Source: a virus
DNA: 26,591 nt
Virus record (IMG/VR): IMGVR_UViG_3300010354_000527
Location: 1-26,591 of that record
Direction: 5' to 3' (one strand)
Below, in pieces: positions 1 to 6,859 of the stretch. Below the pieces are notes generated by a model. That model was not told the origin of the DNA and did no database searches. It saw only the letters and a list, made by a program, of their open reading frames with translations. Within the stretch, counting starts at the first letter, position 1. Every line of letters starts with the position of its first letter. The position numbers and the translations under genes were made by a program.

Positions 1-2
1 AT

Positions 3-566
3 AGTGGTCAAGAAGAATTCTCAGAAAAGGCATTAAAGGTTGCCAAGACAGAGTCCGAAGTAATTCTCTCGGAGGTACCTGCCTTCCTTGACAGGGAGTT
101 TCCGGAGTGGTCTGTGGTGGATGCGGAGCACGCCCTGTACGAATCGGTGGAGGGTCATCCTCACGCATTCAAGGGTTTCATCGATGGTGTGATCAAGTGC
201 AAAGGTAAGCGAGGAGAAGATCTCTACTGGATCATCGACTGGAAGACCTCCGCGAACGGTTGGCGCCGTGAGAAGCGTTCGGATGAGATGACCAAGGCCC
301 AATTGGCCCTCTACAAGAACTATTGGCACCAGAAGAACCCACAGGTTCCCTTCAAGGATATCAGATGTGCCTTCGCCATCCTCAAGAAGTCGGCGAAACA
401 GGGTCAGCACTGCGAACTCTTCTCCGTCTCCATGGGTGATGTTCCCATTAAGAAGTCTCTCAAGGTTGTCAGCAACATGATCACCTCAGTCAAACGCGGA
501 ATCGCCCTGAAGAACAGAGATTCCTGTACGTACTGCGAGTACAAGGGAACAGAGCACTGTACTTAG
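3..566 (+). CDS. PD-(D/E)XK nuclease (RecB/Cas4-like), 5' partial
   Basis: The frame is open from the left edge to TAG at 564-566, giving 187 visible residues; the true start lies outside. Counting from base 3, the PD-(D/E)XK core is visible: GFIDGVI with D61, then WIIDWKTS with D79 and K81, which are the metal-binding Asp and catalytic Asp-x-Lys. QLALY (Q100, Y104) matches the later Q-x3-Y motif of RecB-family nucleases. Near the end lies C-x2-C-x7-C (SCTYC...HC), resembling the C-terminal cysteines of Cas4/AddB-type nucleases that hold an Fe-S cluster, but a fourth Cys is not visible here. Such proteins are DNA exonucleases used in phage recombination or replication. The gene is about 57% G+C over 121-180 by hand count and favours GCC, ATC, AAG and CTC, unlike the A+T-rich genes after it. 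Superfamily call is firm; the exact role is not. Confidence 0.8.
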   Translation, partial: SGQEEFSEKALKVAKTESEVILSEVPAFLDREFPEWSVVDAEHALYESVEGHPHAFKGFIDGVIKCKGKRGEDLYWIIDWKTSANGWRREKRSDEMTKAQLALYKNYWHQKNPQVPFKDIRCAFAILKKSAKQGQHCELFSVSMGDVPIKKSLKVVSNMITSVKRGIALKNRDSCTYCEYKGTEHCT

Positions 567-574
567 TGAAACTT

Positions 575-604
575 TTGTTACAACTTTTCGTTTTTAGGTA
601 ATAT
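575..604 (+). promoter_or_regulatory. Weak sigma70-like promoter candidate
   Basis: The 45-bp gap between nuclease and first glycosyltransferase holds TTGTTA (575-580), an 18-bp spacer and TAATAT (599-604). A start site would fall close to the ATG at 612, leaving almost no leader, so this may be chance in A+T-rich DNA. No hairpin terminator is evident in the gap. Confidence 0.22.
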
Positions 605-611
605 AGGGACA

Positions 612-1865
612 ATGCAGAATCAAAAGAAGACGATACTATTTCTATCGGATCATCCTCTCTCAACTTCAGGTGTAGGTACACAAGCCAGGTGGTTGATAAG
701 CGGTCTGATTAATACAGGAAAATATAGCTTTAAGTGTTTTGGCGGAGCAATTCGACACGACAACTACGAAACTGTTGTAGTTAACCCAGATTTCATCATA
801 AAGCCTACGAACGGCTTTGGGGACAAGGCTCTTCTACGAAAGACACTTGCTCAAGTAAAGCCCGACGCGTTGTTCCTGTTTACAGATCCCAGATTCTTCA
901 TTTGGGTGTGGGAGATGGAAGACGAAATTCATCAGATTTGCCCAATTGTCTATTGGCACCTGTGGGACAATCCTCCATGGCCCGAATTTAATAGACCCCT
1001 GTATGAATCGAACGATGTTATTAACTGCATCAACTATCCCACTTATGAAATGGTAAAAGAGAAGTTACCAGAGAAGACGGGTTACATTCCTCATGCAGTT
1101 CCTCAAGACCTCTATTACCCACTTCCAAAAGAAGAATCTCTTAACTTTAAAAAGAAGCTATTGGGTGCAGATAGAGCTGATCATTTTACGTGCTTGTATG
1201 TTTCAAGAAATGCAAGAAGAAAAATGCCGAGCGATATCCTTGTTTCTTGGAAAATGTTTTTAGAGGATTTGCAGAACAAACAAGGTCATAAGAAGGCGAC
1301 TCTCGTACTTCATACTGATCCCATGGATCAAGAAGGAACGAATTTATTTCAAGTAATTGACTTATTGGGCATTAAAGACAACGTGGCCTTCTCTAAGGAT
1401 AGAATCGGCTTTAACGAAATGCGTCTCCTCTATAATGCATGTGATACGATTGTTAACAGGAGTTGCAATGAAGGTTTTGGTCTTCCAACTTTGGAAATGG
1501 CAATGTGCGGAAAGCCAATCATTGTACTGAAGACAGGTGGACTTACACGTCAGGTCGAAGACCCAGACACCGGAGAACAGTTTGGAATTGGAATGGATCC
1601 GGAAGTCAGGACGATGGTAGGAAATCACATGGTTCCTTACATCTACGAGGACTTTATTTCTCACGAAACTCTGAGGGACGCTTTTGTGAAGATGTATGAC
1701 ATGGGTCCTGAAGAAAGAGAAAAGCTTGGATTGAAAGCAATGCAAAGAGTGAGGAAAGAATACGACTTGAATAAGATGGTATCAGACTGGGACGATTCTC
1801 TTCAGAAAATTATTGACAAGTGGAACAACGATAGAGACCCAAGTTGGAAGGTAGAAGAACTATGA
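612..1865 (+). CDS. GT4-like glycosyltransferase (first of a tandem pair)
   Basis: This 417-residue protein looks like a GT-B fold retaining glycosyltransferase. The N-terminal Rossmann domain opens with a hydrophobic strand (TILFLSD) and a Gly-rich loop STSGVGTQARW (about residues 17-27). The C-terminal domain has the E-x7-E signature, NEGFGLPTLE with E287 and E295, followed by GKPIIVLKTGG, as in family GT4 nucleotide-sugar enzymes. Length is normal for a complete enzyme. The ATG at 612 is the first in-frame start after the preceding stop; the ribosome-binding sequence is weak (AGGGA only 2 nt before the ATG, or AGG 13 nt away). It overlaps the next gene by 4 nt (ATGA), so the two are probably translated together. 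Donor sugar and acceptor are unknown; candidates are virion protein, modified phage DNA bases, or host glycans. No nucleotide-hydroxymethylating gene is in the window to favour DNA. Confidence 0.85.
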   Translation: MQNQKKTILFLSDHPLSTSGVGTQARWLISGLINTGKYSFKCFGGAIRHDNYETVVVNPDFIIKPTNGFGDKALLRKTLAQVKPDALFLFTDPRFFIWVWEMEDEIHQICPIVYWHLWDNPPWPEFNRPLYESNDVINCINYPTYEMVKEKLPEKTGYIPHAVPQDLYYPLPKEESLNFKKKLLGADRADHFTCLYVSRNARRKMPSDILVSWKMFLEDLQNKQGHKKATLVLHTDPMDQEGTNLFQVIDLLGIKDNVAFSKDRIGFNEMRLLYNACDTIVNRSCNEGFGLPTLEMAMCGKPIIVLKTGGLTRQVEDPDTGEQFGIGMDPEVRTMVGNHMVPYIYEDFISHETLRDAFVKMYDMGPEEREKLGLKAMQRVRKEYDLNKMVSDWDDSLQKIIDKWNNDRDPSWKVEEL

Positions 1866-3073
1866 ATCAGCCTGATTTCAATTTTTTTAACTTGAGCAAC
1901 GGTTTCAGCAAGAAGAAAGTTTTGCTTAGAGGACCAGTATTGACACAGTCTGGGTACGGTGTACATGCACGTCAAGTAGCAAAATGGTTATTTTCTCGAG
2001 AAGATCTGGAGGTGGAAGTTCAAGCTCTCCCTTGGGGTGATACACCATGGCTAATCAATAGAGACTTGGACGATGGTTTTGTTGGCAAGTTAATGGAAAA
2101 GACCGTTGATCCGAAGGGTAAATACTACGACGCTTCAGTTCAAATACAACTTCCAAATGAATGGGATCCTACATTGGCAAAAATTAACATCGGGATAACA
2201 GCTGGTGTAGAAACTGACAGATGCAATCCTACGTGGACAAAAGATTGCAACAGAATGTCTGTTGTTATAGTTCCTTCAAGACATACAAAAAGCTGCTTAG
2301 AAAATTCTGGTGAAGTAACTGTGCCTGTACACGTGATCCAAGAGTCATTCTCTGAATCAATTTCAAAGTCAGAAAAAACAAAAATAGACGAGCTTGAGTT
2401 CTCAACGCCTTTTAATTTTCTAATTTTCGGTCAGCTGACGGGAAACAATCCAGAGAATGAGAGAAAGAATATTTTCTATACCATTAAGTGGCTTTGTGAA
2501 GCCTTTAAGAACGATAGAGATGTTGGAATCGTATTAAAGACAAATTCTGGGAGAAACACAAAGATAGACAGAAAGATAGTGGTACAAACCTTCGAAACTC
2601 TCATGAGAGAAGTCAGAAAGGGTCCTTATCCGCGTTTAAATCTGATACACGGGGACATGTCTGATTCTGAAGTGGCATCTCTATATAGACATCCAAAGAT
2701 AAAGGCATTAATAAGCTTAACAAGAGGTGAAGGTTATGGTCTCCCTATTCTTGAAGCTGCTGCCTCTGGTCTTCCCGTAATTGCGACGGGTTGGTCAGGA
2801 CACATGGATTTTCTCTCTCATGGGAAATTCATTGATATCAATTACACACTTTCAGAGATACATCCCACCAGAGTAGACAACAAGATCTTTATGAAAGGGT
2901 CTAAGTGGGCTCAGGTAAGTGAGGAAGATTTTAAGAGAAAAGTTCTTAAATTCAAGAATGCTTCTATTTCTCCGAGAGAATGGGCAAAGAATTTGCAACC
3001 AAAAATTCTATCCAATTATTCCATCGAAACAGTAAAAAGTTTGTACAATGAAGTCACAAAGGATCTGATTTGA
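1862..3073 (+). CDS. GT4-like glycosyltransferase (second of a tandem pair)
   Basis: A 403-residue GT-B glycosyltransferase. It shares the layout of its upstream neighbour: a start strand KKVLLRG, a Gly-loop TQSGYGVHARQ very like the neighbour's TSGVGTQAR, and a C-terminal RGEGYGLPILE with the E-x7-E pair at E290 and E298, then GLPVIATGWSG. I chose ATG 1862, which overlaps the previous stop as ATGA; an in-frame ATG at 1844 would add six residues and lengthen the overlap to 22 nt. The similar Gly-loop and motif arrangement suggest an old tandem duplication, although the middle segments have diverged strongly. As a pair they could add two different sugars in sequence. Substrate unknown; the fold and family are well supported. 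Confidence 0.85.
   Translation: MNQPDFNFFNLSNGFSKKKVLLRGPVLTQSGYGVHARQVAKWLFSREDLEVEVQALPWGDTPWLINRDLDDGFVGKLMEKTVDPKGKYYDASVQIQLPNEWDPTLAKINIGITAGVETDRCNPTWTKDCNRMSVVIVPSRHTKSCLENSGEVTVPVHVIQESFSESISKSEKTKIDELEFSTPFNFLIFGQLTGNNPENERKNIFYTIKWLCEAFKNDRDVGIVLKTNSGRNTKIDRKIVVQTFETLMREVRKGPYPRLNLIHGDMSDSEVASLYRHPKIKALISLTRGEGYGLPILEAAASGLPVIATGWSGHMDFLSHGKFIDINYTLSEIHPTRVDNKIFMKGSKWAQVSEEDFKRKVLKFKNASISPREWAKNLQPKILSNYSIETVKSLYNEVTKDLI
3058..3063 (+). promoter_or_regulatory. Ribosome binding site fixing a TTG start
   Basis: AAAGGA lies 6 nt before TTG at 3070, inside the end of the second glycosyltransferase gene. Its spacing supports TTG as the start of the small membrane protein; the next in-frame ATG is far downstream and would lose the membrane segment. 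Confidence 0.6.
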
Positions 3074-3378
3074 TTTTAACAGCAATTTTAACATTGTGTT
3101 TGATTGGAAGCTCAGCTTCATTGGCACTGAGCTTGAGAAAAAATATCGAATACATGGAAAAACTAGAAAATGCAGGAGAGGCAATTCAAATTTCTCTTGA
3201 TATTCTGGAAGAACAATATCAGATCATAGACAAGAAATCAAAAGTTGAATTATTCTCGGACGAGCCTATCGTTAAGGAACTAGTTCTCGATATTGCTGTT
3301 GCGAAAGCATCTGTTATGAATGTTGCAAAAATTCTCGACAATGTGTTGAGAGACAATGAAGATGACATAGAAGAATAA
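3070..3378 (+). CDS. Small N-terminally membrane-anchored protein
   Basis: A 102-residue protein starting at TTG 3070, overlapping the previous TGA as TTGA and preceded by AAAGGA at good spacing. Residues 2-22 are a single hydrophobic segment (ILTAILTLCLIGSSASLALSL without charges), followed by a Lys/Arg-containing turn and a long, probably helical, cytoplasmic or periplasmic part with an acidic end (DNEDDIEE). There is no clear signal-peptidase site, so an anchored protein is more likely than a secreted one. It sits 3 nt before the late sigma gene and is probably co-translated with its neighbours. I recall small membrane proteins of this build near gp55 in other T4-like phages, but I cannot verify a family match. 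No function is assigned. Confidence 0.7.
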   Translation: MILTAILTLCLIGSSASLALSLRKNIEYMEKLENAGEAIQISLDILEEQYQIIDKKSKVELFSDEPIVKELVLDIAVAKASVMNVAKILDNVLRDNEDDIEE

Positions 3379-3381
3379 AAA

Positions 3382-4203
3382 ATGACTAAGGAAACAAAGA
3401 GAAAGAGGTCCAGCAACTCAAAGAAAGAAAAAGTCATCAAGAAAGAAGATGACTCTGACCTATTTTCTGAAGTTGTCTTAGAAGAAGTAGTAAAAAGTGA
3501 TGAAGTAAAAGTTACTAAAACAAACTTAAAGCTTTACTTCAACGCAGGGACTCAAGAAGCAATAGTCAAGTATCAGGGAGAGAATGCAAAAAAGGAAAAG
3601 GACAAACTTTATGTCTCTTCTATACTTCCTGCATTTGAAAAACTAGTTGAAAATTTGATCAATATACACAAGTTTACCGGAATGCATGACACTTACGACG
3701 AATTGAAAAATGACTGTGTTAATTTTCTTTTTGAGACAATTCATAAGTTTGATGCAGAAAGAGGAACAAACGCTTTTTCTTATTTTAACGTAGTGGCTAA
3801 AAACTGGCTCATCATTAGAACCAAGCAGAAAACTCAAAGGACTAAAAAGAGTGTCAGTCTCGACGATCCAACAAGTCTAACGTCACATGAGACTTCTATT
3901 GTTGAGGAACACAATGTAGTTCAGTCTCAAGACATACTGTTCGACTCTGCAGGATCAGTTGAAAATACTATTAATTTGCTATACGAGATACGTGCTAAAG
4001 TAAAGACAGAAAATGAGTTAACATGCATCAACGCGATCATAACAATATTTGAAAATATAGACGAAATAGATCTTCTCAACAAGTCAGCTGTTTTGCTCTA
4101 CATGAGAGAATTGTCCGGTCTTTCTCCAAAACAGCTAACAACTGCTATGCAGTCCATCAAGAGACACTACAAAAAATCTAAATCAGATCTAAGAAACAGC
4201 TAA
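3382..4203 (+). CDS. 55: Late-transcription sigma factor, T4 gp55-like
   Basis: This 273-residue protein resembles the T4 gp55 late sigma factor, which recruits host RNA polymerase to late promoters. Residues 1-25 are very basic and probably disordered. Residues about 76-150 match sigma region 2: a helix ILPAFEKLVENLINIHKF, then KFDAERGTNAFSYFNVVAKN (from residue 122) and a basic RTKQKTQRTKK. The F-D-x-x-R-G-x-x-x-F-x-x-Y/F pattern is the usual core-binding and -10 recognition helix of sigma factors. T4 gp55 is about 185 residues; the extra C-terminal part ends in LSGLSPKQLTTAMQSIKRHY, which could be a helix-turn-helix. It stands upstream of the baseplate genes it would be expected to activate. 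The start at 3382 is the first ATG after the previous stop. Confidence 0.75.
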   Translation: MTKETKRKRSSNSKKEKVIKKEDDSDLFSEVVLEEVVKSDEVKVTKTNLKLYFNAGTQEAIVKYQGENAKKEKDKLYVSSILPAFEKLVENLINIHKFTGMHDTYDELKNDCVNFLFETIHKFDAERGTNAFSYFNVVAKNWLIIRTKQKTQRTKKSVSLDDPTSLTSHETSIVEEHNVVQSQDILFDSAGSVENTINLLYEIRAKVKTENELTCINAIITIFENIDEIDLLNKSAVLLYMRELSGLSPKQLTTAMQSIKRHYKKSKSDLRNS

Positions 4204-4213
4204 TAATTCTTAC

Positions 4214-4576
4214 ATGGCAAATAAAAACAAATCTACTGAAAAACACGGCTTAGAAGAAAAAATAAAAGACTTCTCAGAGCTTTTAGAACAAATAGATAGT
4301 GTGTCTGATAAAAAGAAAAAGCTGTGGAGAGAGATATACGAGAATGCTGTCACAGATAGGCAGAACGCTTATATCCTTTTCAATACTCTTGTAGAAATTG
4401 TAGAGAATAAAAGTACGGAACATGCAATTCATGGAAAAACGATAGCCACCTACATAGAAAGAATGAGCAAAGCGAACGATCAGATAATACGTCTAGCTGA
4501 GTTAGTTTCTAAGTCTGAAACAAAAGAGAGCGAAGACATTGATGCTGAAGAGATGTTCAAGAAGATAGGCGGCTGA
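4214..4576 (+). CDS. Helical protein, candidate small terminase subunit (gp16-like)
   Basis: A 120-residue, all-helical, charged protein. The central block, from ENAVTDRQNAYILF through STEHAIHGKTIATYIERMSK to NDQIIRLAELV, has the spacing seen in T4-type small terminase gp16 (paired helices around an S/P-R/E-H segment, then a helix with N/D-x-x-I/L-x-x-L). The acidic tail ends in EEMFKKIGG. If correct, it would form a ring that helps the large subunit recognise and cut concatemeric DNA; no large terminase (gp17) is in the window. An alternative is a late-transcription coactivator like gp33, since it follows the gp55-like gene directly and is of similar size (T4 gp33 about 112 residues). The ATG at 4214 lacks an obvious ribosome-binding sequence. 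The gene is firm, the function tentative. Confidence 0.5.
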   Translation: MANKNKSTEKHGLEEKIKDFSELLEQIDSVSDKKKKLWREIYENAVTDRQNAYILFNTLVEIVENKSTEHAIHGKTIATYIERMSKANDQIIRLAELVSKSETKESEDIDAEEMFKKIGG

Positions 4577-4577
4577 A

Positions 4578-6008
4578 ATGAGCAATAAGGCGGACAATTT
4601 AAGAAATTTCGCCGAGGGAAGAATCAACACACAGTTGTTGTCTAGTTCTCCTTCTCCAAAGTCTACTTTCGCAAGAATGATAGTTTTGGAGGTAGTTTCT
4701 GACCCAAATAAAGACCTGGTGGATGAAGTAAGAAAGACAACATGGCAGTCTATGGGAGTGTCAAACATGTCTTATGCTGACATACTTCCAAGAAACACAA
4801 TAATTGCAAAAAGAGTCGGAGAAGACGTAGACCCCATGTTCGTCTTTCCTTTCTTTCCCTCACATTTATCCATGCCATGTAAACCAGGTGAGTGTGTTTG
4901 GGTGATGTTTGAAAAACCAGAAAATGATTCTGACATGGCATTTTGGTTTTGTCGTATAACAGAACCTCATATATCCGACGATGTTAATCATTCACATCCC
5001 GGTAGATCATTTGAAATTTCATCAAGTCCTGGGACAAAAGACAGGATGAAGAACGAAAAAGAAGGGACTGCAGAGTCTGCAGACAACGTTTGGCATGAAT
5101 TAAGAAACGGACCTGTTGTAAAACAGGGCGATGACAGAATAACTGCAAGAGAAAATGTCATTCTCAAGGGAGAAGACGAAGATGTTTTTGAGAAACTAAT
5201 AACTCAAACAAATGCTTCAAAGTTAATGTCTTATGAAGCAGTACCAAGATTCAAGAAGAGACCTGGAGATATAGCGCTTGAAGGCACTAACAACACACTT
5301 ATAGTTCTTGGAACTGATAGAACGGGCCCATTAGAAAAAACTAAGAACGAGTCTGGGTCTATAGACATTGTCGTCGGTAGAGGACAGACAGACGATACTT
5401 TTGGGAAAGAAGTTCCTACAACAAGCATAAAGGATGCAAAAGGAAAGAAAAAAGGAACAGAGCTAAAGAAAGAACTCAACAAATCTCTTGACATTAAGCG
5501 AGAGAAAGAAGGAGACCCAGACTTTAAGAACGACAGAAGTAGAATATTGGTGTCTCAGTTGACTAACGTTGATCAGAACTTTGGTCTTAAAAGTTTTAGT
5601 GAATCATTAAAAACTCCCATAAAAGATTCAAGTGGCGGTGATGCTGCAATAGTGATAAAGACAGACAAGATTAGGATGATAGCTAGGTCAGACATTGAGA
5701 TAATAGTGACTGACAATAGTCTGAGAGAAGCACCCAATAAAAAGAAGATCAAAGATGAGACTTCAGACACAAAGAAGTGGGCCTCAATAGTCATAAGATC
5801 GAATGGAGACATTGTACTGACACCGTCAGATCTAGGAGTCCTAAAACTAGGAGGAGACGACGCAGATAAAGCAGTCCTTTGCAGTACTGCAATAGTGGCT
5901 GCAGGTCAAGTGACAGCGCCTCCACTAACAGACACTATGGGAGGTTCACTAGGAGTACAAGGCGCTCAACCTACCGGAGTTTTTGCAAAAAAAGTCGTTC
6001 TTAAGTAA
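4578..6008 (+). CDS. 5: Baseplate hub / central spike protein, gp5-like without lysozyme
   Basis: A 476-residue protein resembling gp5-type hub proteins. Residues about 30-135 form an OB-fold-like region with PGECVWVMFEKPE and DMAFWFCRI strands. Next comes RPGDIALEGTNNTLIVLG and ILVSQLTNVDQNFG, and a C-terminal beta-rich part (AAIVIKTDKIRMIARSDIEI, SIVIRSNGDIVLT) like a short trimeric spike. T4 gp5 (575 residues) has a lysozyme domain between the OB fold and the spike; here that position holds a Lys/Glu-rich linker (roughly residues 260-320) and no lysozyme motif, as in many marine T4-like phages. It starts one base after the previous stop. Its last 8 bp overlap the end of the minus-strand gene. 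Confidence 0.75.
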   Translation: MSNKADNLRNFAEGRINTQLLSSSPSPKSTFARMIVLEVVSDPNKDLVDEVRKTTWQSMGVSNMSYADILPRNTIIAKRVGEDVDPMFVFPFFPSHLSMPCKPGECVWVMFEKPENDSDMAFWFCRITEPHISDDVNHSHPGRSFEISSSPGTKDRMKNEKEGTAESADNVWHELRNGPVVKQGDDRITARENVILKGEDEDVFEKLITQTNASKLMSYEAVPRFKKRPGDIALEGTNNTLIVLGTDRTGPLEKTKNESGSIDIVVGRGQTDDTFGKEVPTTSIKDAKGKKKGTELKKELNKSLDIKREKEGDPDFKNDRSRILVSQLTNVDQNFGLKSFSESLKTPIKDSSGGDAAIVIKTDKIRMIARSDIEIIVTDNSLREAPNKKKIKDETSDTKKWASIVIRSNGDIVLTPSDLGVLKLGGDDADKAVLCSTAIVAAGQVTAPPLTDTMGGSLGVQGAQPTGVFAKKVVLK

Positions 6009-6273
6009 TTTTGCCTTTTAAGTCAACTGTCGACGGAGTTGTTATCTTTCCTTGAGTAAGACCTGGTACGGGCGCAGTTGGAGGTGCAGAAATTAGAAGA
6101 GCGCTATTAACGTCTATAGTATTCAACTCATTGACGTTAACTACGGCTTCTTGCTTAATGGCCTCGAATATTTCTTTAACTATAGCCCGCCAGCTTTCAG
6201 TAGGATCTTTTATAGACTTTGTTCTTTGAACTATTCTTGATGCTACTCTGTTTACAACTTCATCTGTCAACAT
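6001..6273 (-). CDS. Small minus-strand protein between hub gene and gp25 gene
   Basis: A 90-residue protein read leftwards from ATG 6273-6271 to TAA 6003-6001. The stop overlaps the 3' end of the gp5-like gene by 8 bp, and its start faces the gp25 gene across an 81-bp gap. That it fills the only large non-coding space on the plus strand, and has a sensible composition, argues that it is real. Residues 1-45 look helical (VVNRVASRIVQRT, then SWRAIVKEIFEAIKQEAVV), and the rest is a Pro/Gly/Thr-rich tail (APPTAPVPGLTQGKIT). The W-x-A-I-x3-I-x2-I-x3-A-V pattern followed by a G-K-I tail recalls small tail-associated proteins of other phages, so a baseplate or spike accessory is possible. No function is assigned. 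No clear ribosome-binding sequence is seen. Confidence 0.65.
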   Translation of the reverse strand: MLTDEVVNRVASRIVQRTKSIKDPTESWRAIVKEIFEAIKQEAVVNVNELNTIDVNSALLISAPPTAPVPGLTQGKITTPSTVDLKGKIT

Positions 6274-6336
6274 GATTCGATAATAGAACTAATTTTTTAT
6301 CAGTAAAGCTATAGTTCTTAGGTTTTCAACGCATTC

Positions 6337-6345
6337 TATAAAATA
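6337..6345 (+). promoter_or_regulatory. Candidate T4-type late promoter box
   Basis: TATAAAATA in the divergent gap differs by one inserted A from the T4 late consensus TATAAATA, the site read by gp55-type sigma factors. It sits in an inverted repeat (TCTAT-AAA-ATAGA, 6335-6347). It is the only such box in an intergenic space here. The ATG of the gp25 gene at 6355 is only 9 nt downstream, so a transcript would be leaderless or nearly so, which weakens the call. Confidence 0.35.
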
Positions 6346-6354
6346 GATAGATGT

Positions 6355-6822
6355 ATGGCGACCTATAGCTTTAAGAGTGTAGGAAAGACTCAAACACAAA
6401 TAGATGAAGAGACAACTAAAAAGTCTCTGATTCCTTATGGAATTAAGACTCCCATGCAGCTGGGAGACAAAGAAGGCATATTCTCAATGAATTACAGCCT
6501 AGAAGACCAATTTGCTGACAATCTAAAAAATCTTCTCTTGACAAATTGGGGAGAGAGATTGGGTCTTTACCAGTTTGGTGCAAACTTAAAACCTCTTACG
6601 ACCGAATTTGTTTCACAAGACGATTTTGATAGTGAGGCTATAGTAAGAATAAAAGATGCAGTCGAGAAATGGATGCCCTTCGTAGATCTTGAAGATTTTA
6701 GTTCTGAAGTCGACAGATTAGAAAACAAGAACACAGGCATAATAAAGATAAGCATCACATACAACGTACCTCTGATTAATGTGTCTAGAAAAGGTCTACA
6801 AATAGTCTTGTATGTGGTGTGA
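6355..6822 (+). CDS. 25: Baseplate wedge protein gp25
   Basis: A 155-residue member of the GPW/gp25 family, which joins the wedge to the hub and helps start the sheath; T4 gp25 is 132 residues. The hallmark block LEDQFADNLKNLLLTNWGER starts at about residue 49 and leads into RLGLYQFGANL, matching the family pattern of a helix ending in L-T-x-x-G-E-R and a following F-G. Residues after 90 (IVRIKDAVEKWMPFVDLEDF) give the second conserved helix and strand. It is the first gene of the plus-strand cassette after the divergent gap, and gp6 follows 37 bp later, the order known in T4-like phages. The ATG at 6355 lacks a good ribosome-binding sequence; an out-of-frame ATG sits 4 bp before it. Confidence 0.85.
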   Translation: MATYSFKSVGKTQTQIDEETTKKSLIPYGIKTPMQLGDKEGIFSMNYSLEDQFADNLKNLLLTNWGERLGLYQFGANLKPLTTEFVSQDDFDSEAIVRIKDAVEKWMPFVDLEDFSSEVDRLENKNTGIIKISITYNVPLINVSRKGLQIVLYVV

Positions 6823-6836
6823 CAATTCGTTATTTA

Positions 6837-6848
6837 CGATCATGATCG
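6837..6848. repeat. Perfect 12-bp palindrome in the gp25-gp6 gap
   Basis: CGATCATGATCG is a perfect palindrome with two GATC sites, lying 11 bp before the gp6 start in one of the few gaps of the cassette. It may be a binding site, a small RNA hairpin or chance. Confidence 0.4.
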
Positions 6849-6859
6849 GGCGGTAATAA

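Noticed and set aside
33-410. 125-residue minus-strand open frame
   Set aside because: It lies opposite the nuclease, whose catalytic motifs are clearly in the plus frame.
1844-1861. Upstream ATG start for the second glycosyltransferase
   Set aside because: It would add only MEGRRT with a 22-nt overlap; ATG 1862 makes the common ATGA overlap and precedes the first conserved strand just as well.
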